Below are positions 47,081 through 55,103 of a stretch of 64,000 nt of DNA, piece by piece (the stretch's first letter is position 1; each line of letters begins with the position of its first letter). The position numbers and the translations under genes are program-made. The notes beneath the pieces were generated by a model. That model ran no database searches and was not told the origin of the DNA. It saw only the letters and a program-made list of their open reading frames with translations. The stretch spans positions 867,951 through 931,950 of the forward strand of contig MJCC01000005.1 of the NCBI GenBank assembly GCA_001766655.1, in the 5' to 3' direction. The stretch is from Phytomonas francai. Lineage: Eukaryota; Euglenozoa; Kinetoplastea; Trypanosomatida; Trypanosomatidae.

Positions 47081-50000
47081 CTACACATCCATGCTGTTCA
47101 ACGACGTTTCCGTGTGAATATTCGAGACCTCACTTAACGTAAAGTCAGTGCTATCCATCACCTTCGGTTCTTTGTGGTTGTGTGCTAGTGTACTCACAAA
47201 GTCAATGTTTGAGAGGGCAGACGTCTCCACAATCTCCTCCAACTGCCGCTGGACATCCTTCAGGTTTGAATTACGAAGCCGCACATGCTCGAGGAGCTCC
47301 TTTCGGAGGTTCTGTGCGTCTTGTTTTTGCTGTTCCAAACTCTCCTTCTGTCGCTTGATCTTTTCCAGCCACGCAGCAGTGTCTTCGGATGCTCCCCGCT
47401 CAAGAAGCACATACAGTTCCGGCACTCGGTTACCCATCTCAAGCAGTTGGTCCCTCACCTCTATGTATTGCTCTTGAAGCTTCTTCAACTCGCCCTGAAG
47501 GCGACCATACCGCGCCTCCAGCGACTGATACGATAGCTCGACCTCTTCGTTGTGCTCCATCAGGGTGTTGTAGTTATCCTGTAGCGTGCGAAGCTCGCTG
47601 TTTAGCATGTGCACCTTCTCCTGGCGAAGGTCTGCGTTGTTGGTCTCATCGTTGAGCGCGTCGCGCAGCATCGCGACGATAGCCTGCTGCTGCTCAACGC
47701 GCTGGTTACAGTCCCGCACAACGGTGTCTATCTCTGACACTAAATACGTGTTGGAACGTTTTAGATTTTCTATCTGCTTATGGAAGAGATCCTGTTCGAG
47801 CTGCCGTTGCTCGCGATACTCAGCGTGTAGGGTAGCGTTGCGTTCTTCTTTGGCGTGCAGAACACCAAGCTCGGTGCGAAGACGCTCAATTTCGGATTCT
47901 AGAAACTTGTTCCTCTCTAATGTCGTCTCTAGATCCCTTTGCATCAATCCTCTCAGAGGCCCCATATCGGGTGCCGTTCTGTAATGCGTCTCAGTGTTTG
48001 GCATCAGTACGATCTCTTCATCGTTTGCGGTGTACCGTTTTACATCAGCGACGTAGGCGCCGTCCTTCACTATAGATGAGGACCCCACACTGAACCCCTC
48101 CTTTGAAGCATTACTCAGGTTCCCTTCGCTATCCGACAGAAGCCCACCCTGAGCCTCTGCGGCAGCCTTCATCGCGAGATGGTACCGCTCCTCTAGAGAA
48201 CTATACGCACTCTGCAAGGACGCAAGTTTTTCTACCACTGCGTTGAAGTTTTCCTCAAGATCCACTGTCTTGTCGTTTACAGCCTTGAGCTTGATGGATA
48301 AATGCATTTTTTCCGTCTCGCAAAGACGCAAGGCTTCTTCTGCAGAAGCTTGACCCTCTTGGCTCTTCGCAAGTGCTTCGTTTCTTTCTTTAAATCTTTG
48401 TCTTATAAAGCTAATGTCATCAGTCCCCAATGCAAGCTGCTCTCTGACTTCAGTTAGTGCCTCGCTATGATGCAACATTTGATTTCTCTGAAGGTGGGAC
48501 TGATGCAATAGAAGTTTGATAATGCCTTTGAGGTATTTCCGTTCAATCCGGCCACGCTGTTGAGATTCATTGAAGATACACTCATATTTTAGTTGAGTGT
48601 TGAGGTGCTCCAACGAGTTATGGAAGCCCCGCTCGTTTAAGTTTACCAACTCCGCTAGAACACCCTCAGGTTTGTCAAGGCTTGTCAGCGTTGATCGCGA
48701 CGCTACATCATGACTTGCATTGTCCTCCATCTCCCTGGTAGAGTGCGTCGGCAGAGAAGCAGGGAAAGATGATGAAGAAGAAACATTGAATTGCCTTTCC
48801 TTCCTCGGGTGCGCCCCGGTCACCACTGCGCCATCAAAGAGCAGCTTTTCTGCAAGGCTTTGCTGAAGCTCATACATCGTGCGGTAGAATCGCATACGGA
48901 GGTAATACCGCTCCGAACTCTCCGCCTCCTCCAGTAGCATCAACTCCAACTCATTGATATCCGTGCACTTCTCATGAATCATATCCCTATAATAATTGCG
49001 CTCCTTCTCTAAGGAGGAAGCCCGAAGAAGCAGCTCTATGTTAGTTTGCTTCTCGTTGAGGTAACTCCCTCGAATCTCTGAAAGCTGTGAAGCAAGAGAG
49101 GCAGCGTTATCCTGTGAACTCTTCTGCGCCCCTGATGCAGCTGGTGGCAATGCACCCTTCACTGCCGCCAGCTCGCACTGTGTTATTTCCAAAAGACTCG
49201 TTGTTTTTTGCATACGCTCGTGCAGAGACGCTAGCTGTCGCTTGCTTTCTTCATAACGCACACGATAGCTGTCGCGCTCTGTCTTTATGGACTGAGCCGA
49301 GTCTTTCGCCTCTAAGGCGGAACGTTCTGCATCCTTAAGATTTTGCTCGAGGGTTCGAATTTTCTTGCTAAGTCGCAGCACTTCCTCGGTCAACCGTTGT
49401 TGCTTAGGCTCGAAGTGTGCGGCTGAATCTGCAGAAGTGACAGAGCTAGAGCCTGCAGGCACATCGCCCTTCGGAAGATTCACGAGACCCCGAACTAGCG
49501 TGATACCACCGCTATCATTGGGTTTCTGTTGTGTACTGGTGGGCTGAGCAGTCTGTTTGATCACTTTATCATAGGCACTTTTTAGGTTCAGCAGCTCATT
49601 ACGGCTTTTGGACAACTCCTCACGTAGGCTTGATGTGGACGTCAGGAAGCGCTGCTGAAATTGATGCTTCTCCTCACGTAGCTTTCCGTTTTCCTCCTCA
49701 AGCTCCGCTACTCGTTTGTGCAACAACTGCATCACAGAATTATCAGTTTTGATGGCCTCCTTAGACTTTAGAGCGTTGTTCTCGATGCGGAGTTCATCCC
49801 GCTCCGCCCTGAGCGACTCAATTTCGGCGATGTGAATCTCAGCCGCCTTACCTGTTTCCAATTGTAGTGTTAGCCGCACAATCTGCCGACGTAAGTCCAA
49901 GACAAGCTTCTCTAAATGTTGGTCCTCGTTGACAGACGCCACATTGATAATTTTCTTCGCAACGCCTGCAAAACGGAGGGTATTCAATGTCTGCGCATAG

Positions 50001-51496
50001 CAGTATGCACTCGGTGATACGGTGGCAAGAAGGATAGTCTTGCTGTTCCCGCCAAGACTGTCCGAGAGGAGCCAAGTTAGCGCGCTATCGCGATAGGCGG
50101 GGATGACATGCTTCCCAGACTGTTTATCCGACAACTGTTGAATAACACGACCAAGGCTCGATAGCGAGAGGTTGATGTTCCTAGTCTCCTCGAAACGGGT
50201 CCCAACGACACCTGACTGCGAAACTCGCTCGCTTCCCGCTAAGTCCACTAAGCTTACCTTACAAACGCACGTCTTGGGGACCACGCCGGCCTCGTTCGAC
50301 ACTGCGGTGACCTTTGTAATCTTAAGCTGTAGAATGGCGTGGCTTCGGCTGCTGTGCTCATTCATCTTCGTCTCGGCCGTGACGCGATCGCGCATGCCGC
50401 TGGCGAGGTTTCTTATCACACTCTCCGCATCGCGCATACGGATGTTTGAAAGGCCTTCGACATAGGGCCCATTGATGGGGTGCTGGCGAATCCGAAGCGA
50501 AGGCGCGTTCAAACTCGAGTTGTTTTGACTACTACTGACGCCACTGCGAGCGACTAACAAATCCCTAACCTTCTCGCAATAAATCTCTAGGAAGCTCAAC
50601 TCTACTGTATACGAGACCGACTCATCTCTTTCCCGCTCCTCCCGCATGCACCGGAACAGGTCTTTACTGAGTCGTGGGATAATCCCATAGCCAGCCTCAG
50701 TACTGCTCGGAACCTCCACAAGGGTTTGTCGTTTTTTGAAATTGGACCCCGTGGAGGCGGAAAAGACCTCTGCGTCCCCAATCATGCTATAGCTCTTGCC
50801 GCTTCCGGTCTGCCCGTACGCGAACAGGCACGCGTTGAAGCCCTTCATAACCGACTCATAGATACGGGGGCCAATAAAATCGTACACAGACGCCTGGCTG
50901 TCGTAGGCCGGGACTGAGGCCATGCAGGGTAGCCTCTGTGAGAGAGGCGACGAGAGCGAGCCCGCGCCCCTGTTTCTCACGGCAGCGCCAGAGGCATTCG
51001 TGGAAGTCCGTCCCGCGTCCACGGGCGAGGATGCCGACAGGCCACCGTTCGGAGGCCTGCCCGAGGGAAACCCCGACGACAACTCCGAAGGGTCGTGAGA
51101 GGTCGACGCCATACGGGAGAAGTCCGTCTGGGAGGATAGGAGCGAAAAATTACATCGCTCGCTTGTGATGCTTGATGCAGGCAATGGTAGCACGTCCGCC
51201 GGCACGCTCCAAAATATTTTGTCGAAACTAAAGGAATGCTCAAAAGAAAGGTTGCTATGCCCACTGGGCATCCGATGGAGAGGAGACGCCCCGGAGCTTC
51301 CCCAACCACTGTTGCTAGCACCAAGGGGTGGGGTACCATTACCGCCAACGCTATTATTCCCGAAAAGCGCTGGTACATCGGTTAGGGTGATAGTTTTACC
51401 ATTTGGGATTGTGATCGTGCACGAGAACGGATCCTCTTTTGACCCGAACGGACGAACACGAACGGCAACAAAGACTGCAGACGACTCCGTGGTCAT
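47081..51496 (-). CDS. Kinesin-like motor protein (N-terminal motor, long coiled coil)
   Basis: 1,471 aa from the ATG at 51496. The motor domain spans about residues 5-520 and has all nucleotide motifs: VAVRVRPF at 10-17, P-loop GQTGSGKS at 228-235, switch I NEHSSRSH at 379-386, switch II DLAGSER at 418-424. It is about 130 residues longer than usual because of Ser/Gly/Pro-rich insertions between the first strand and the P-loop (roughly 43-82 and 100-195). The segment PAYRDSALTWLLSDSLGGNS resembles kinesin-3 (IPYRDSVLTWLL), but no FHA or PH domain is seen, so subfamily is open. From about 535 to 1,440 the chain is nearly continuous coiled coil with a short Ser-rich break near 910-940, which predicts a dimeric, plus-end-type motor. 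Cargo and location (cytoplasmic, flagellar or spindle) are unknown. The first ATG after the splice acceptor is used. Confidence 0.95.
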   Translation of the reverse strand: MTTESSAVFVAVRVRPFGSKEDPFSCTITIPNGKTITLTDVPALFGNNSVGGNGTPPLGASNSGWGSSGASPLHRMPSGHSNLSFEHSFSFDKIFWSVPADVLPLPASSITSERCNFSLLSSQTDFSRMASTSHDPSELSSGFPSGRPPNGGLSASSPVDAGRTSTNASGAAVRNRGAGSLSSPLSQRLPCMASVPAYDSQASVYDFIGPRIYESVMKGFNACLFAYGQTGSGKSYSMIGDAEVFSASTGSNFKKRQTLVEVPSSTEAGYGIIPRLSKDLFRCMREERERDESVSYTVELSFLEIYCEKVRDLLVARSGVSSSQNNSSLNAPSLRIRQHPINGPYVEGLSNIRMRDAESVIRNLASGMRDRVTAETKMNEHSSRSHAILQLKITKVTAVSNEAGVVPKTCVCKVSLVDLAGSERVSQSGVVGTRFEETRNINLSLSSLGRVIQQLSDKQSGKHVIPAYRDSALTWLLSDSLGGNSKTILLATVSPSAYCYAQTLNTLRFAGVAKKIINVASVNEDQHLEKLVLDLRRQIVRLTLQLETGKAAEIHIAEIESLRAERDELRIENNALKSKEAIKTDNSVMQLLHKRVAELEEENGKLREEKHQFQQRFLTSTSSLREELSKSRNELLNLKSAYDKVIKQTAQPTSTQQKPNDSGGITLVRGLVNLPKGDVPAGSSSVTSADSAAHFEPKQQRLTEEVLRLSKKIRTLEQNLKDAERSALEAKDSAQSIKTERDSYRVRYEESKRQLASLHERMQKTTSLLEITQCELAAVKGALPPAASGAQKSSQDNAASLASQLSEIRGSYLNEKQTNIELLLRASSLEKERNYYRDMIHEKCTDINELELMLLEEAESSERYYLRMRFYRTMYELQQSLAEKLLFDGAVVTGAHPRKERQFNVSSSSSFPASLPTHSTREMEDNASHDVASRSTLTSLDKPEGVLAELVNLNERGFHNSLEHLNTQLKYECIFNESQQRGRIERKYLKGIIKLLLHQSHLQRNQMLHHSEALTEVREQLALGTDDISFIRQRFKERNEALAKSQEGQASAEEALRLCETEKMHLSIKLKAVNDKTVDLEENFNAVVEKLASLQSAYSSLEERYHLAMKAAAEAQGGLLSDSEGNLSNASKEGFSVGSSSIVKDGAYVADVKRYTANDEEIVLMPNTETHYRTAPDMGPLRGLMQRDLETTLERNKFLESEIERLRTELGVLHAKEERNATLHAEYREQRQLEQDLFHKQIENLKRSNTYLVSEIDTVVRDCNQRVEQQQAIVAMLRDALNDETNNADLRQEKVHMLNSELRTLQDNYNTLMEHNEEVELSYQSLEARYGRLQGELKKLQEQYIEVRDQLLEMGNRVPELYVLLERGASEDTAAWLEKIKRQKESLEQQKQDAQNLRKELLEHVRLRNSNLKDVQRQLEEIVETSALSNIDFVSTLAHNHKEPKVMDSTDFTLSEVSNIHTETSLNSMDV

Positions 51497-52316
51497 TGGT
51501 TCTACGGCGGAAAAAATTTGAAGGCTTTCTTAAAACAATAGCAGCAACAAAAATATGCTCAAACAGAGAAAAAAAGTGGGTATATATAATTATAGTTATT
51601 AGATGCTGCCTATTCACTACTATCACCTTTTCAAAAAAATATCTTATAGATGTATGCTTTAGAAAATATAGAAGATTTATGTATTATGCTTAAATGATTT
51701 CGGAGTAAACTACACTGTATTGTGCCTTGTGGTCGTGTATTTCAGAAACAGGGAAACTTTCGAAAGGTTCCGCTAATGTGACGAAAAAAAAAGAATAACA
51801 ATAGGACCTCCATCATTATCATCTGATTTTCCCCAAAATTGTTCATTAAAGACAAGGTAAGTGTCAGTGAATGCGTTGGATAAGAAAAAACAAAAACAGT
51901 AAGGAGAAGCAACTACAACAACATATTTGATTCGTGTGATGGAAACAACAACAACAACAACAATACACATTCCCCCTTGCTAGTTTCACTATGTTTGCCC
52001 ATTTTCCTTATCCTATGATTCAGGGAGACGATAAAGTGAGGGAAGTAAAGGTGCTAGAATCAGTTCCAACGCGATACGAATTCTTCTATAAAAAAAAAAG
52101 GAGAGAAGCATAATCATCAAGAAAAATAAGAAATAAGAACATGGTATAGACACACACAAAAGTATGTCCCTCATAAATGCCTATATACACTCCCAGTATA
52201 CTCTCTGCTGTATTTGGTGTGTTTTACCGCGCAGTGTATTTCTTCTACAGCCCCCCTTCCTGATCTATACGTGAAGAGGAAATGACCATAGGGAATATCC
52301 TCCACCACAACGCCGC
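51497..52316. other. Spacer between MICU-like and kinesin genes
   Basis: 820 bases of AT-rich sequence with the kinesin splice acceptor and an (AAC)n repeat at 51944-51963. No coding or RNA signal recognised. Confidence 0.5.
51558..51580 (-). promoter_or_regulatory. Candidate trans-splice acceptor for the kinesin gene
   Basis: Minus strand CCCACTTTTTTTCTCTGTTT then GAG with AG at 51559-51558, 61 nt before the ATG, with no ATG in between. Confidence 0.5.
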
Positions 52317-54251
52317 TCAGTCGAGCTGTTGCATGCAGTGGAGAAACTCCTGAATTTTATTTTTCCTGGACTCTGTAAAGCGGGGGATGTATGGGGCAAA
52401 AAATGTTTGCTTTGCCTCACAGAGACGCGAAAACTCAGCAGGTGAGATGGACCCGGAGCGGTCCACATCGAAAAGATAACAAAACAGCTCACTCTCTTCC
52501 AGAGTAAGCCTTGGGATATCATCACATGAGCGGAGTGCCTGATTTAACTGTGGTGGCATCAGCCCTGTAGGGCGCACAAGCTTTTTGAGCGTAGCCTTAG
52601 CATGCTCAGCATTGGCTGTGTAGAGCTCACGCGTGAGCTCCCCAATTTGGTCGAGAATTTGTTTCCGTTGGGACTCTGGAATCGCTCCTGCGACGAGCTG
52701 AGACGGCAGTGCAGGCGGTTCCGCATCCAGCGTGAGTTGAAGGGCGTGTGATACCACATCGGATTCGCGTATAATCTCAAAAATAGTCTGGTAGAGGCGC
52801 CATGAAACGTTAGGTCGGAAGCCACCCCCAACACCACTGCAGGAGGATGCACGACTAGAGCGGGGTCCTTTACCCATTTCGGTCGCCGTCTTCTTCTCCG
52901 GCATCGTTGGCCTGCAGTCCACCTGATGTGTCAAGATCTTCTGAAAATCATCACAGTGGATGAACCCTGTGTTTTCAGGGTCGAAGATCCCGAACTCGAT
53001 GGCGCGCAGCTCCGACCTTAAAAAGTTCGCACGGTACCAGAATGTATCAAAGGTAATAAGCTTTTTGTCAGCGTCAATTAGCTTACCACACTCAAGATTC
53101 TTGACGTGGTTCATTTGCTTAGAAGTGCTCCGTTGATGAACAGATCCTGGGAGCGCGAGTCCGTCGCGTAGTATTGGCCCAAAGACAACCCTCTCAACCG
53201 AAGAAAAGAGCAGGTCGAAGCTTAAATCAGTGTTTCGAGAAGATTTAGAAGAACGGACAGGCAGATATTCACCTGTTTGATTTTCTTTGATTAAAAAGAT
53301 GTCCATAATGGAGAACCACGATGAGAAAATCGATGCGCGTCTGTCAGAGCTGTCCACTTGTTGGTTGGATTGCTTGACACCATTTCCCTGGCTATCGGTC
53401 CCTTTTTCACCAATTTTCATCAAAGGGGCTTTACTAATAATGTGAATCTCCTCTGTCTCCTGCTCATCCTTGCCTCTTCCCACGTCCCTTATCTGAACAG
53501 CAGGATCAACCATAACGGTGTTGAGCAATAACACCAATTCGGAGGCGTTGAGCCGCCCGTTGTCGTCTAAATCAAACAAGCGAAACGCGCGGTGTAATGT
53601 GGAACGCCGTATCGAGAGCATAGTGAAGAGCATGACAAATTCGGCATAGTTAATCTTCCCGTTATAGTCCAAATCTACTGCGGTAAAAAAGCTCTTCATT
53701 CTAGTCCGCACGCTAGGTGGGAATTGCTGGAAGGATGCTACTGAGTGGGATGCAGTTTTCGTCCCATTGTGCTTCTCGTTGGAACTTGTCTCATAGTGTT
53801 TTGAGTGAGTCAAACCTGCGTGATTTCGAGGTAAAGGATCCATCAAGAATATGCACGCTATAAAATCGTCCAGATACTGGACGTACTCGCCACTTACTTC
53901 ATCTCGTCGGGCGTATTTTAAAAAGCGTGACTTTGAATCCTTAGGTATTCTTCTCTCAGTATACGAAGAACCGCCGGAAAGAGAGGGTATTTCTTGAGCC
54001 TCTGCACCACTGAATGTCGCTGAAACTGAATCATCAAAGGATAGAGAACTAGAAAAAGGTTTGCGCAGTACTCGGAGTGAAGCAAGACCCACACCACCCC
54101 AATTATTCCTATAATTAAGACCATCGTAATTGCAGTCACCGTTCAGACGTATAAATTGGTAATATTGATTCGCTGCAAGGGCACCGAAAACTAAGCCGCT
54201 AACAAAACCTGAAAAGGCATGCGAAAAGCGCCTAACATGCTTAGTAGACAT
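52317..54251 (-). CDS. MICU-like mitochondrial EF-hand protein (calcium uniporter regulator)
   Basis: 644 aa from the ATG at 54251. A basic N terminus (MSTKHVRRFSHAF) and a hydrophobic stretch (about 12-28, SGFVSGLVFGALAANQYY) fit import to mitochondria and inner-membrane anchoring. The EF-hand order follows MICU proteins: loop 1 D193-E204 (DLDYNGKINYAE), loop 2 D227-E238 (DLDDNGRLNASE), a degenerate third loop (DPENTGFIHCDD) preceded by WYRANFLRSELRAIEFGIFD, and loop 4 at about 595-606 (DVDRSGSISPAE). The segments LRAIEFGIFDP and LEESELFCYLFD correspond to MICU1 LKLEFERHDP and DVVFALFD. MICU proteins gate the mitochondrial calcium uniporter according to cytosolic calcium; trypanosomatids have MICU1 and MICU2. 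Insertions make this one longer than human MICU1 (about 475 aa). Which paralogue it is remains open. Confidence 0.75.
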   Translation of the reverse strand: MSTKHVRRFSHAFSGFVSGLVFGALAANQYYQFIRLNGDCNYDGLNYRNNWGGVGLASLRVLRKPFSSSLSFDDSVSATFSGAEAQEIPSLSGGSSYTERRIPKDSKSRFLKYARRDEVSGEYVQYLDDFIACIFLMDPLPRNHAGLTHSKHYETSSNEKHNGTKTASHSVASFQQFPPSVRTRMKSFFTAVDLDYNGKINYAEFVMLFTMLSIRRSTLHRAFRLFDLDDNGRLNASELVLLLNTVMVDPAVQIRDVGRGKDEQETEEIHIISKAPLMKIGEKGTDSQGNGVKQSNQQVDSSDRRASIFSSWFSIMDIFLIKENQTGEYLPVRSSKSSRNTDLSFDLLFSSVERVVFGPILRDGLALPGSVHQRSTSKQMNHVKNLECGKLIDADKKLITFDTFWYRANFLRSELRAIEFGIFDPENTGFIHCDDFQKILTHQVDCRPTMPEKKTATEMGKGPRSSRASSCSGVGGGFRPNVSWRLYQTIFEIIRESDVVSHALQLTLDAEPPALPSQLVAGAIPESQRKQILDQIGELTRELYTANAEHAKATLKKLVRPTGLMPPQLNQALRSCDDIPRLTLEESELFCYLFDVDRSGSISPAEFSRLCEAKQTFFAPYIPRFTESRKNKIQEFLHCMQQLD

Positions 54252-54612
54252 AGCGGTCTACGGTTACATGCATGCTCGTGTAGATTCTTGTGCCCTTATT
54301 TGAACTCCAAGCTTAGATGACAAAAAAAAGGTGACAAGTCACAAGAGGGCTATGTATCTTTATAAATCATGTGGATACAAATAGAAGTAACAATTTACTA
54401 ATCTGTAAAGTCCTTTCTTGCGTTTTTAAGCACCACAGATGAATGATATATACAATTTGAAAACCAGATATCAGAGCCTTCCGGACTGACTAACAGTAAA
54501 TGAAGTTTGCATACATACACAAAAAAAACTGTAGATAGAATGAAGGAATCGATTCCCACTAATAGACTCTTCTCCTTCAATTTCATTTCCACATTTTCCG
54601 GTTCATTAAAGG

Positions 54613-54762
54613 TTAAATTTTGAAATTGTAGATTCTGCTCTTGGTATCACACCTTTTAGTGGTACAATAAAAAAAAATACTGTTGCTGTGCTGACCAAAA
54701 CCATACACGGCATGCTTCAATACTTTCAGCGCCTCTGCTTGCGGACACAGATGCAAAAGCAT
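54613..54762 (-). CDS. Candidate 49-aa microprotein
   Basis: ATG at 54762 to TAA at 54613. It is the first ATG after a textbook acceptor (CT-repeat tract 54836-54813, AG at 54793-54792), with a 29-nt leader. The first half has protein-like composition and could form an amphipathic helix (MLLHLCPQAEALKVLKHAVY, then GFGQHSNS); the second half is basic with two Cys (YCTTKRC). The segment is more GC-rich than the flanks. It is too short for a confident family call and I do not recognise one. A non-coding trans-spliced RNA is the alternative; the start region can fold into a small hairpin (GGACATGC/GCATCTGTGTCC). Confidence 0.45.
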   Translation of the reverse strand: MLLHLCPQAEALKVLKHAVYGFGQHSNSIFFYCTTKRCDTKSRIYNFKI

Positions 54763-54791
54763 GTCCTCGATTCTGATACGATACCGTATCC

Positions 54792-54836
54792 CTTTAAGGG
54801 ATTAGACACAATGAGAGGGAGAGAGAGAGAGAGAAG
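54792..54836 (-). promoter_or_regulatory. Trans-splice acceptor for the 49-aa candidate gene
   Basis: Minus strand CTTCTCTCTCTCTCTCTCCC then TCTCATTGTGTCTAATCCC and TTAAAG, with AG at 54793-54792. It is as good as the acceptors of the known genes, which argues that a separate mRNA is made here. Confidence 0.55.
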
Positions 54837-55103
54837 AATAAATTACATAGAATAACTAATAGGGATCTAACCCTCAGAAAAACTCCAAGATTAGAGGGAA
54901 TATGTTACGCTTCCGTAAATGTAGTTCTTTGGAAAAAGTTCAACGAGAATCAAGACTATCTAATAAGCACATTCGATTCATCTGCTTTTTCCTCATGTAA
55001 CTCCCTTTTTGCTCGATAGATCTGTATTATTCATATTAGGGAACCCCTTACACCCTTTTAATTCCTTTAAATTAGTGTCGACATGGATTCTTAACCAAAC
55101 AAA

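Larger units (their letters stand above)
54252..55103. other. Spacer holding a candidate microprotein gene
   Basis: 852 bases between the BCS1-like and MICU-like genes. The middle contains a strong (CT)n splice-type tract and a 49-codon ORF, listed separately. The rest is AT-rich with no recognisable signal. Confidence 0.5.
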
